Assembly: GCF_027942865.1 (NCBI RefSeq)
Contig: NC_134510.1
Span: 29,654,163-29,718,162 of the forward strand
DNA length: 64,000 nt
Direction: 5' to 3'
From: Odontesthes bonariensis
Lineage: Eukaryota > Chordata > Actinopteri > Atheriniformes > Atherinopsidae
Shown here: in pieces, positions 37,901 to 50,150 of the stretch
Layout of the letters: every line of letters starts with the position of its first letter
Position numbering within the stretch: position 1 is the first letter of the stretch
Program-made: the position numbers and the translations under genes
The notes under the pieces: generated by a model
Seen by the model: only the letters and a program-made list of their open reading frames with translations
Told to the model about the DNA's origin: nothing
The model's database searches: none

Positions 37901-40900
37901 GACATGATCCTCTGCCTTTCTGCTCGTATAAATGAAGCTGATAAGATCAAACAATCTGATGGATTTAGGAAATGAGTTTCAAACACAGTGGGAAGATCAT
38001 GGTAATAGCAATAAAAACATGGTGAGTAGATGATGAATTCAAACCAGAATTAGGAGCTGGGACTGACTACTACCAAGACAAAGTCCTTTGTTTTCAATCT
38101 TCCCTGTAGCCCAGAAAGTGTAAGCCTTACATAATCAAACTTTCCCTTAATAATTCTGCAGTCTGATGCAAAAAAAAAACAACTGGGCTTATACACATCT
38201 CTCATGACCTAATTTGTCTAATTCAGAAAGGACTCAGAAACTAATTTTCCTTTTTGTCAGTCTCTATTTTCTTTGACCTTCAAACACATTGATGAAGAGC
38301 TAGTCCTGTGCGCATTGGAAATCCTGAAATCACATTTTTGCTTGATGGAAACTAAATGCACTCTGATGAATTGCTACAAAGTCAGGAAGTGTATATGCAA
38401 GTTATACACCGATGGAGGTTAGTGACCTAAAGGTTTATCCTCCTCACCACACTGCCAGGAGAATGTCTCGGCTCTGAAACGCAGCAGGCAGGCTGCAATG
38501 AGCTCACTTTAAAGGTGTCCATAAATCATGCTGCCATACTTCCAGCACTGCCTCCGCCCTCAGCTCCCCACGTCCCCCTGTCACCAACCCATCCACCCTT
38601 TTTTTCTTTTCTCTGCCACTTTGTGCATTACTAGTACTTGCTAGCCATTTGTGTTTTGAGCTTTTGCATTCATCCCCAGAGCCAGCGTAGGATAAGAACA
38701 GGAATTTAATTGTGTCGTGGCCTAGCAGTGAGCATGTCATGTTAAAGCAGTCGTAACAGAAGAACAGGGAGCAGAGGAGTGATATAAACATGTGCTGAAC
38801 AAAAACTGATTAGCTCTGACATAAAAAAAAAAAACACTACTCCTTCAATGAACAATGAATCTCAGTCAAATTATCGGAGGTTTGTTTTTTAGATATCAAG
38901 GCGAGCTTCAAGTTCAGAAATCCTATAGCTAGTTTCTTGACTTTGCCAGAAGAAAGCTGCAATTTGTCAGCTCCTTATCTTAGAGTGTCTCACGCTGCGA
39001 TCTTTTTTATCATGCACCCATGCAAAACACCATTCATCTTCCAAACCTAATTCGTTATCGGTGATAAAATGCAAAGTCGCAGCTGCCGTTGTTAAATAGA
39101 GACACCGTGAAAATGGGTAGTTTGGTAAACACTGATAGCGTGGCTGAATTATGTTGCTTCCAAATGCAGACTTGTCTATCTCTTTCCATCTATTAACCAC
39201 AACCCTTCCTGAGCTCGTTCTGTTTTTATCCTGCTCCTCTTGCCTATATAGTAGAATTCCTGGCTTAGATGGATTTTTGAACAGCACTGAACACAAAACA
39301 GACTCGAGCAAAGTGAGAGGCTTGCTGAAGCCACAAGCGTCTTGCCATGACTCCACAGAGTCTTCATCAATCAAATGAAGTGTAGATGTAAATCATGCAC
39401 AAGTACATTAGCAAGTTATATGGCTCTGTCTTGATTGTTGGACCAGCAGGATCCACAAGCAGAAAACGTTAACAACTACATGGCACATGATGGAGAGGAC
39501 TGTAATAATATCCTGACTGATGGCCACCACAAGACATGATGTTGCCGTTGATCATTATCATGCATGACATCTCATACTATAGGACATGTTTTCCTCCATT
39601 TCCTTTCACCAAGTATTAAACCTTAAACAGTTTCCACTCACCAGTGTTGAGAAAGCATGAGACGGGATGAAGGATGGGGGATTTTAAGGGGGGTTGAATA
39701 CTTTTACCATGAAGTCATGGTACTTGTGTCACTGGACCTCTGCAGTACTTTGCTCACCGTCTGGCCTGCATTTTACCCATTGATCTCATTTCCATTGCCA
39801 ACATTGGATGCAGTGTTGTTTGAAGCTGAATGTTTGAGCCCAATAAAGCCCTGAAAAAATTGCAAGCTTATGGTGAACCTAAAGAAAAATAAAGAAGAAA
39901 ACAACTGAAAGATGTCTACCAAATTCTAAGAGGACTGGAGTTACAAAATGTACAGTTTTGATTGGCATTTAGTGGAGTAGTAAAATGTACAGCTATTGTG
40001 CATACCTGATGTAACAAGCTTCTTCCATCCATGTCATGTGCTGGTTTGAATTAGTGATTGTCCTTAAATATGAACAAATTTGATTTTTTTTTTATTGACA
40101 AGATTATAATCATAACATGAGATATTCTGAATTGAGATATCCATTTAATTACATATGAGAAGGCCGCAACTGGTTTGAGCAGGTTCTGTTGTCGTATGAG
40201 TATTTTAAAGTGCTTCTCCGGCAATTATTAATCCCTGGAATAAAAAAAAATACATTTAAACTAATTTTAAATGGTTTGAACCTGGCTCTTCATCTTTTTC
40301 CTCATTCAATGAAAGGAATTGGATCTGTGCATATGCTAATCAACCCTGCCCACATCTCCACCCACCAGCAGTTTAGGATGACCTTCCCTATTTACTCTGA
40401 CTCTGTTTACTATATGCTCTGTTTGGCAATTTCTAATGTTGGGGTAATTATTGTTTGAACCAAAAAATGATTATAAAGAAGAGGGCGCTAAACTATATAT
40501 GGTCACATGCAAGATGAAGTATCAGAATAGTAATGTATTCACTTTCAATGGCTTTTTACGTCATTATAAATTAGCTTTGTAACATAAAAATTATCTTTTA
40601 CACATGTTGGTATTGTTAAAAACTTCATTTTTAGCAGAGGAGGCTTTAAATTACAGTGAATAACAATATCAGACATGAGAATAAATATATAGTATACATA
40701 AAACACTTGTGTTTAACTGCTTTTCCAAATGAACTATTCAACATCTATTTTGTAGGTGGCCCTTTAACATGAAAGAACAGCCATTTTACCACCACAAAAG
40801 GCACGTAGAAGGAGAGTACAGGTGATGACGAAGAGGAAGACACTGGAAGAATTAGTGGCTGTCAGTGCTGTTATGTGAGATGTTTGAGGGAACTCATTTG

Positions 40901-43900
40901 AGAAATGGAGGGACATATTTATTACCAAATACAGGAACAAAATACATCAACCTTGTCAAACATGCAAAAACACGAAGAGGTTAGGCAAATTCAGGATAGG
41001 TGAAGACTGAAAACAAAAATTACACTGGGGGGCTTTCCAGATGGAAATTGTTTTTTATCATAACACATGATAAAGCCTACCACTGTAGAGGCATGTTGCA
41101 AGATAGTAGTTGCTATCTCCAACTTCACTGCTACATGTCAGATATTGGTTCACATTTGTATTTTGATTGTTTATGTTAACATCTATAGCATCTGTATTGG
41201 CAGAGGTGTGTTCAATTTGTATTTTGCTGGTGCTAATGCAGTTAAGCGCCATCTTGATCTCGGCAAACGGTTTTGGCTGAATACCCAAGACATATACACC
41301 GCATCAACAGAGCTGCACAATCACACTTAATGCTGAGATAATACAATGTTCACACTGTAAGAAGTGATATACACAGCTCACAGAGGATTTATAAAAGGCA
41401 AATATCTGGTGTTTTTGGCAATATTCCAGAAGACAGAAGGTTCCATTTCACAGGAAGAAAGATATTTTCACAGACATAGTAATATATCACATCAATATCA
41501 CATATCTTTAAGGCTGATGACATTGAGGTCCAGATAGCTGTAATTTCATTCAAATCAAATTGAATTACTACAAAAGCACGCAGACTTACTTTTCTTCAGT
41601 TTCACTTTGTCATTTGTGCGTATATTAATGAGCGACAAGCTCTGTCTGCCCATCTATGCAATGTGATTATACATATTATGTTGTTTGGAAGAGAATGATT
41701 GCACCACAAAGACTGCATTTATTGTATAGGCAACATAAAAGTACGATAAATCATATCTGAAAATGCAAATTATTTAAAAACAACTGTTTTCTGAATTTAT
41801 GCTCCCATGAGCCTTTTTGATTTCCATTGACTATTAGAAGTTTACATAAGTAAACTCTACATAAGTAGATTATCATACTATTCACAGAAAAACATCAACA
41901 GTATTATCTGGAGTTGAATGTTTATGAATCATTTAGTAACTCTGGAACTCCCTCCGCACTGAGTGATACTCTCTATAGCTCAATAGAATCGACTAGTAGT
42001 GAAAATCCTGTCAAGCAAAGCAGTATATCATTGTAGCGTCTCACTGACTGCCCCATTTTTATGGACTTTATTTACATAAGGTGAATGAGACATGACAACA
42101 GACAATATGACATCTCTTGTGTGTGCTCGTTGTCATAGGTGTAAATAGTTGCTGAAATGTAACAGAAACTAAGATGGAGAGTTGGTATAAAAAAAACTAC
42201 AGCCTGAAGAAGACCAAGAATCCCTTCTTAGCTCTTTGATACATATCCCTGCCATGCTTCTTCTCATGGATGAGCTGACGTCCTTTTATAGCCACATGAG
42301 GGACACTTTCTACCATTTATGGCTCCTTTAAAGTGCTGCATGGAGGTCGGTAAACATCCAATGAAGGTGACAGAAAACAGGGAGGCAAAGTTGGCCAACA
42401 AACATCCTATCCACTTCCTATTCCTTTTCAGTAAATCTTTGACAGCTTTGGAAAACAGCACCGATGGTTGCCCAAGCAGTGCCAAGTGCACTCTCCTCTG
42501 TGTATTTGGAGTGCACACAACTGTCATAGTTCAATTAAGTAAAAAGTATAAATCCACACCTCAGTGTATCTAGCTCTGGCTTGTCTCAGCCTGTCTGCAC
42601 TGTGGAGACTATTGTTTCTGCCACAGAGCCATGAAGACGAGACTTGGAGCACAGTATGCATGTATGTATGCTTGTAAAGACAAGTGAGCAAAAGATATAA
42701 AAGACAGATGATGAGGAGAGATGGTGCAAGACATTCGGGGTAAAGAGTCACATTCTTGTTCATTTGCTAGTTCCATCATGCAGAGCAGGCATTTTACCGT
42801 GTTTACTTTCAGAGAGGGGAAAGCTGTGTCTAACAGCTGCACTCCAAATAAACACTGTTGTATTTATCATAGACAAGCTAATACACTTCTAATCTCAACA
42901 AGTAACAGCTTTTCATACTATCCAATAAGTCACAGTATTGTGGTTCATTCCTGGAAGACAGTTGTGCAACGTATAAGACATTAATGCACATTAAGATGAA
43001 ATTTAAACACGCTAAACACCCTAACTCTCATGACTACACTTCCTGTTTTGTAATGTCATGGTCTAAGTTCATTCTTTGCAGATGTGGGATTCAGAGCTAT
43101 TAAGTGTTTGGGAAGCAATCAACACCAGAGCAGTTGGCATTGCATCAAACTGAAGTTACAAGCCATATAAAGACACAACTACCCCATCAGCAGGGGGAGA
43201 GGTTGGGGATACAGAAGTGGCGTGGTGGAACAAACACTGTGTGTGTACAAAGCTAAAGTTAATTACCTCCAATACATCTGCTATGAAAGTAGAGTCCTGC
43301 GAACATGTAGATGTGGATAAATAGCCCACTCTCTAAGGGAGTTACAGTGTACTGAAGGTGGCATTTTGATCATCAGGCATTGCTGCCTTGTTTGATGCCT
43401 GCTGTGTACCATTGCATGGTTAAGGACTGCTTGCCAAATGCTCTCATATTATTGCCCAATAAACTCACTGTTCAAGAACAATCGGGGGGGGAAACATGAC
43501 AACATTCTTGCTTCCATAGAAACAAAACCACTTTGTCATCTTTATTGGTTGCTGCTAGATAATTGCAGATATGCTCATATTAAGGACAATTTTTATTTCA
43601 AGTACTAATTCAAAGATACAATGGTGAGTGGGGGTAGCAATCAGCCTTAAACATTTGGTATTAAATTCTTTACTAAGCATGCGACATACCTCTGACGGAT
43701 GCCATGATAATTACAGGTCAGAGGGCCACAAATTCCTCCAAATGAAGATTTCTCATGTATCTCACATATGAATATATGTGGTCAAAATCAGAAGGGTAAG
43801 CTTTGGCTCTTTAATTTGTCATCTCACTCAGCAGAGCAGAGATATATAAGGATGGAATAACATCTTATTACCTTGTGTTCAGGAGGAATTCACCTCATTG

Positions 43901-46900
43901 AACATTCTTCTCCTCGAGTGTCTCCATTAACCATAGGTTATCCTATGATTTAGCCACAGGCCCAACATAACCTTTCATTTTATAAATTTATAAAACACAC
44001 TGCATTAGCAGTTGTATAAAACCGCTGCAATTTGTCTGAGGACATGAAATGTGTGCTTCCCCTTCAGTCCTCCCCTTTCTCTGTTTCTTGATGTGACATG
44101 CAACATTTGTTCCCCTCGATCAGTGCCAGCGCATTGAGCAAATTAGGACATTACGCAATCCTAAAGAGATTTGAACACTTTCATTTTTAACAAAGATGTG
44201 ATCAACCCAGAGCAGAGGTGAAGGAGTTACATGGAAAAACAGACAGGTTTATCTGGGATCCTGTTCCAAGTAAGAAAACGAGACAATTTAGGCACATGGT
44301 GTAGGAGTTGGTAACTGCTGCAGCTCTGCAAAGCATTTCTTTCAGCAGCTCTTATTAATCTGTATGTGTCATGGACTTTTGTCACGTCGCCCTATCATTC
44401 TCCCTTTAGGCGAAGGTGCAGAAAAACAGTCATGCCTGACTCACAATTTTCTCAAGTGCAGGACAGAATGTGATGATGCAGCAGTGAATCGACAGGATTT
44501 CTGCACCCAAACAACATCTGTTACATGTGAGAACTTTTGGAGGAAACACTGATAAAGTAGAAACATGCCCCATGAATTCAGCATGTATTAAATATAACAG
44601 ACAGATATGATAACATAGAGTAGACAGAGTGAGAGGTGGAGCGAGGCAAAAGATAGCCCCATTCTTCCATGGCATGTAATTAGTCTGTATTAAACTGTGT
44701 AGTTAAGGGCCATCTGCACTTCTTTGCTCACAATTTGGTATTTCCTCTAAAACAGCATTTTCTTTGAGTGTAGTAGGTAAGTACTAGGTATAGACCTGTA
44801 ATTGTATCCCTCGAGAAACATAATTACCCCATTAGCAGAGAGTCAGTTACCTTTCACACTCTTTAGCTGGCTGTATAAAGTTTATGTTCTCTTTACATAA
44901 AATCCAGCTTGGACTGAGCACTGTGGCAGAAAGTGCAGAGAAAGAAGAGGGGGAAAGCAAGTGAGGCAAGATGACTGGATTGTGAGGGGGGCATATATTA
45001 CCTCCCACAGGGGCCCTGACTGAAGAGATCAAGTTTCAGACGTTTACCAACAAAGCATCCATGGAGGAAGTCTTGCGACCCTCACAATAACACCACAGCA
45101 CCTGGCTATCCTCACACAGGAAATCTGAAGTCACTTCCCCCTCTTCAGAGAATGCAGACACAGTACTACTGGGAGCCATGTGCCCCCATATCCTTGAGTC
45201 GGGAACTGACTACTATAACAACTTACGAAAAAAAAAAACATGTAGAATTTCTAAATTATAAAACACTACATGATTTCCCACTGACTTGATCCACTGAGTT
45301 TGATTCTATTAACACTAAAGCTTTTTTTGGTTCTTTTATGCAATATAAATGTGATTTCATTAATCACTTGAAAGACATGAAACCTGGGTTGAGCTGTATC
45401 TAACATTTTGAGTGGAGCTATAAGTATAAAGGGCGGAGCAAAGAACTTGATCAAATACAATTTGATCAGAGAGACACAGACATATTTTAAAATCTGACAA
45501 CACATTCCTTGACTAATTTAATTTGAAACAAGTCTGAGCAGCATCCTGATCTGAGTTAAACTTAGCAAATATGATTGTGAAAACCTGCTGTTTGAGAGTA
45601 GCCTTTGGGATTATGTGGCACAAAGCAATTACACAAGCACAAACTATGCCCAGTGCCCTCTGAACACCACAGAGGAACAGACTGCTGCACAAGGTCAAAA
45701 GAGAACTACTTCACACAAATCTATATTCTGCTCCCAAACCACCTGCAAACACTTGACCGCCGATTCCTCCATCATTAGCGTTGGCCTGGTTTCAAACGGT
45801 GCCAGCACATAAAACCAGCCACAACCAGTCCAAGTCATTTAACTGCAGTCCCACTGTAGTTTAGAACTGGCCGGGGTCCAAACACCATGCGGGGCTAACC
45901 TTTGGAAAACACTGAGACCTCCAAAGAATGTGACCATGGTCAATGAAACAGAGAGGGAGGGAGGAAGAGGAAAAAAAGCAAACAAATACATTATACAGCC
46001 CGTGGGCTCTGTCAAGGCAAACTTCCCAGATGGTAAAGGGGACAGAATTACTGTTTTTTAGCTGCTAGGGCATCATTTCTGCTCGTTACTGTGACAAAGA
46101 GTTTGTAAAAATAACCTGTCAGCAGTGTGAGCACAGCAGGATTCCTCAGAGACCAAATCTCCTTAGGCTAAAAATGATGCCACAACACACAAAAGAAAGG
46201 TGGTGGATCGACTTCTGCAGTTGTGATTGTGAGGATTTCTTGTCCTCAAGTTCATATATCCATTATTAAAGACTTCAGTAGACTAAGATATACAGCGGGT
46301 TTATTAAAGCATGAGGTTTTCTAACTTAAATCATTACATTTTAAAATCAATTCCTCATTATAAATCAAAGTAAATCAAATAATCTTATCTTGATGGTTGA
46401 TCAAGTGACTTTATAGGAGAAAGAGATTACTTAAAATGAAGAACCCTGAGAGAAATTTCAACTCTGTAGGGTCCATTCAACAATTTTTAATTCATTATTT
46501 TGATACAGCACACTACTTTATTGTACTGTTAGGTACCTCTGATCTCATCTGATCTGTTTCAAGCTATAGCAGGGAGACATTTTCACCAGAAACCTCTGAT
46601 ACATGCACTGGTAAAATAAGGTACACTCCAGTGGAGAACATTTATCAACCAGAGAAGCAAATTTTAGTAGCTAGTGGAGAATAGATATAGGAAGGCCATT
46701 ATCACGGTCATATGTAGCTTCTAGCCTGCTGGATGTGTAAATAGGCAATTGTTAGTTTATGGTATCAACTGTTTATGGTGATGAAAGTCAGTGTTATCCT
46801 TAAAGTTTGTTTCTTATGCCACAAAGTGAATCTAAAACTCAGTTGTAACAGGTTAAAGGAATCCAGGCATCTTTTTATACGTGAAACATTTAGTTTAGGA

Positions 46901-47796
46901 CCTCTCCACCAGACTGTATCTCAGTATGTTGAAGATTAATTACAGATTATCAGTTTAAGAATAAGAATAAAAGCTTGAGACGTCAATTGTTAAGATCCTG
47001 AGGCTAAATGTGTTGTCAACGTAAGGAGCAAAGGGGTTTCCTATTCCTAAAGGTTCTTCAAGTCTTTCCAACAAGAGCCAAGACAAAACAACGGTTTATC
47101 TGTGCGGACTGATGGAGTTGATTGAAAAAGCAGCTTCTCCATTCTTTAGTCTAATATTTCAAACACTGGCAAGCCTGAACACTTTGCCCTCCCACCATGC
47201 CCACTGCACCCACATGACGCAACAGGTGTGCCAAACAGCCGTCATGATGATGACAATACACTATGTACTACGAAGTATTGATGTACGCCCAACCCAGCTC
47301 CAGAGGCTGCAGCACAGACACACCCATTACAGACACACTCTGCCATATCCCACTTCCTCTTGCCGGAGAAAAGACATGTTTAGCCTGAGGGACTTTGCTC
47401 TGTGAAGCCTTCATTGCTCAGCTGGGAGCTTCTGTGATACAACAGTTGCTCCCTAATCCTTCCTACACACAGTTCAGTGGGTCACACAAACTAATAGAGT
47501 CTATTTCTCCTCTGAGGGGATGTTGTTTTTCCTCTTACATATACATGTTTATTTTTTTTCCTTGAATTTTTTTTTCCTTGAATTTCTAATACATGGGGAA
47601 ACAAGTGTAGGTGAGAGGTGAAGATAGTGAGAAAAATATGTACGTAAATGGAAACAAACATAGGTGGAAGGAAAAATTGGGATGACATCCTCTCTTGTCT
47701 TCTGCTTGTACTTTGCAGCCTAATCTCCTGGGTCCCCTTGAGTATAACTAATGTGTCATAATGTCAAGCCCAGGCCATCTCTCATCTGTCTGCTCA

Positions 47797-47835
47797 CAGT
47801 GTTTTACTGGACAGCTGAAGTCCAGTAAAACACTG
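47797..47835. repeat. Perfect hairpin 1 (16-bp stem)
   Basis: Arms CAGTGTTTTACTGGAC (47797-47812) and its exact complement (47820-47835) enclose the 7-base loop AGCTGAA. The right arm can also pair locally, GTCCAGT at 47820-47826 with ACTGGAC at 47832-47838, so two folds compete. Confidence 0.85.
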
Positions 47836-47838
47836 GAC

Positions 47839-47877
47839 TTTACTCCATGCCTCTTTGAATGAAAGGCATGGAGTAAA
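47839..47877. repeat. Perfect hairpin 2 (14-bp stem)
   Basis: Arms TTTACTCCATGCCT (47839-47852) and AGGCATGGAGTAAA (47864-47877) enclose an 11-base loop. It starts three bases after hairpin 1. Confidence 0.85.
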
Positions 47878-48315
47878 AATGACCTGAAGGTGTTAATGGA
47901 TCGGGATTACTGTGCAAATAATGGTTATGGGTCGACCACCTGTTCAACCACTTCTATCATTACAAATAGTGATCACAAATAAAAACATCCATAAATTGGA
48001 TTGGTTTTAAATCTTTAAATTTGCCCACCCTGGTGCCCACCATTTTGCTTTTTTTTTTTTTAGACATAGTAATGTTATTACTTATAATCTCGAATATCTC
48101 CGAGGTTCAGATTTCATTGATTCTTTGTAATATCTTCAGCTGAACACATCTGGCTTAATGATGCATTTTAAATTGCGAGTTTGTTTTCAATTAAATGGTC
48201 TAAAACAATTCGAACAGTTTCTAGATGTTTGATAATCGCTCGACCCTAAAAAAAAAAAGAAAAAAAAAAAAAAAAGAAGCGATGTTGCTGTATTAATTTT
48301 TTTTCTTAGTCTTAC

Positions 48316-48566
48316 CAGGAATAACGTCTGGAGTGTGGACGCACCTTTCCAACTTGACAGTGGAAACCCTCCTCCCTCTTTATGCCAGCAGACACCCGTT
48401 CAGATCAGGTCTGGGATCTGTTCACAGATCACTACACGGACGGTTAAGGAGCGTCGCTCTCCAGCTGTAAAACTTTCTTTGTCCCTTCTGACTCGAATCA
48501 AAGCTCTGTGGCGAAGAGGGATGCAGCTTGCCGGCTACTTTTGTCCTACTACTGAGGAAGTTGCTG
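48316..48566. promoter_or_regulatory. Probable divergent promoter with first exons (fhl3 leftward)
   Basis: The segment is richer in GC and CpG than its surroundings. On the minus strand it ends in a donor, CTG/GTAAGA (exon end 48316), with a TATA-like CATAAAGA about 60-70 bases upstream; this is the best candidate for the noncoding first exon of fhl3. On the plus strand it ends in a strong donor, GCTG/GTAAGT (exon end 48566), which implies a transcript going right. An ATG at 48520 opens a frame through that donor, but no partner exon was identified. Transcription itself is inferred from splice signals and composition. Confidence 0.4.
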
Positions 48567-49729
48567 GTAAGTCACAAGATCCCGCCCCCCAAAAAAAGCA
48601 TTCGTCCCTCCCTCCCTCCCTCTTTTCTGCGACTTCAAACGAAAGCAGAGAGAAGTTCAAGCATGAGGGTAGATTCCTACAGGGCTCTTTGTCTTGGGTA
48701 GAGTTTATTTTAGACAGTTATAATAGAATTGTATAGCTTTATTTTTTCTTTTGGGTTTATGGGCTGAATTTGTAAAGCCTGCATATCATGAGATATGAGG
48801 GTGTGTAGGGTATTGGCTAGCTTATTTTTCTTTTAGCTTCTTTGAGTTGAACTTTTCATTTATCAATTAATGAATGAATCAGTTAAATAAATACATAATC
48901 AGGTTTCAACTGTGTGTCAGTTATGGTGGCTCATCATGAATGAACACTGTTTGAGGGACTCAGTGTGTGTTTTGTCTCTTCTCATTTTCAGAAAACAAAA
49001 ATTTGGAGAAGAAGTATTCACAAATGAATATTTGTGAGTGAACAGCAGCAAACAGCCAAAGTAATCACTTTCACTAAGTGACGTTTCTTGATCTTTTTAT
49101 ATCCTAATATGACCAAACGGGCCAAGGAACAACCCAAGTCATACTTCCCTTTTACTGTGTCTCCAGTCCTAATGGTTCATTTTTGTCATGACTCAACAAG
49201 TGGGAGCGATGTTCACCCTGCTGTTGTTTTGTCACACATATAAGGATCATTACTTCTCATCACCTCTGTCATTACACTTAATCAGTTATACATTAAAACA
49301 CTAAAGCGCCAGCTTTTATGATGGACAGCATTGTTCTTGTTTGTGTCATCACATCAAGAAGTAATATGCAGCTGACCAGTCACCACATACTGCACCTTGT
49401 ATTTTTCATGCTCTCTGTCTTATCTGAGTTAGCGAGACTAAAGTCTGGCATTATACTTAGACACTGATTACTCATAGAAAACCGAAGCTGCCTTGTGATG
49501 TTCTTTACTGGGAAATTACAAGAATTTAGAGTTTCAAAAGCAATTGTGTTGTACATGTTACAAACATCTGGAGAGGTTGTGTTTGGAAGAAAGGTTCAAA
49601 ATCAATACTCAGAATATCAGAATATAGTATATTCAATACTTTATAATGAACTCAAAACACATCTGCCATATCTTGATGCAGAATTCTTCCCAAAAGAAAG
49701 AAAAATAAAAACACCAGGAGGGTTATATG

Positions 49730-50150
49730 CAGTGTCTTAACTGTTCCGTGGACTGTGCTCCTCTGGGAGGAGATCTCTGATGTTGCTCCTGGGATCTGTA
49801 GGAGCCACTCTCTCAGTTTGGGGGTCACGGCCCAAGTACTCCAATTACCACTAGAACCACTGCTGCCTTCACTTCCCACATCTTTTCAACTTCCTCTTTC
49901 AGCCTTTGGTATTTCTCAAGCTTTATGTGTTCTTTCTTCTCAGTGTCTCTGTCGCTTGGGATTGCTACATCTACCACCACTGCCTTCTTCTGCAGTTAGT
50001 TGACCACAATAAGGTCTGGTTGGTTAGTCATCACCGTTCTGTCAGTCTGGATGAGGAAGACCCACAGGATCTTACTTCTGTCCATCTGAGAGTCTCCTAC
50101 TTCCAATCCATACTCGGTAGAGATGTTCCTACACAGGAGATGGGTTGGGA
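49730..50150 (-). mobile_element. LINE (non-LTR retrotransposon) ORF C-terminal relic
   Basis: On the minus strand the translation includes VMTNQPDLIVV, KKAVVVDVAIPSD, EKYQRLKEEVEKMW and, after a frame change, AVTPKLREWLLQIPGATSEI. I recognise this as the conserved end of the reverse-transcriptase protein of a LINE family abundant in fish. It is dead: a TAA interrupts the frame at 49998-49996, and a one-base shift lies near 49825-49830, where the first frame meets a stop and similarity moves to another frame. The rest of the element is missing. Confidence 0.7.

Larger units (their letters stand above)
25913..48315 (-). other. fhl3: Probable long 5' UTR intron of fhl3
   Basis: Over 22 kb there is no recognisable coding exon on either strand. 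The right boundary is taken from a minus-strand splice donor CTG/GTAAGA at 48316/48315. The joining of that exon to the 25912 acceptor is inferred and other first exons could lie inside. The stretch is mostly AT-rich single-copy-looking DNA with many short A/T runs. A block near 30560-30900 has the AAACATG/ATGACAAAAAC texture of an old LTR remnant but lacks clear ends. Two perfect hairpins lie at 47797-47877. Confidence 0.4.
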
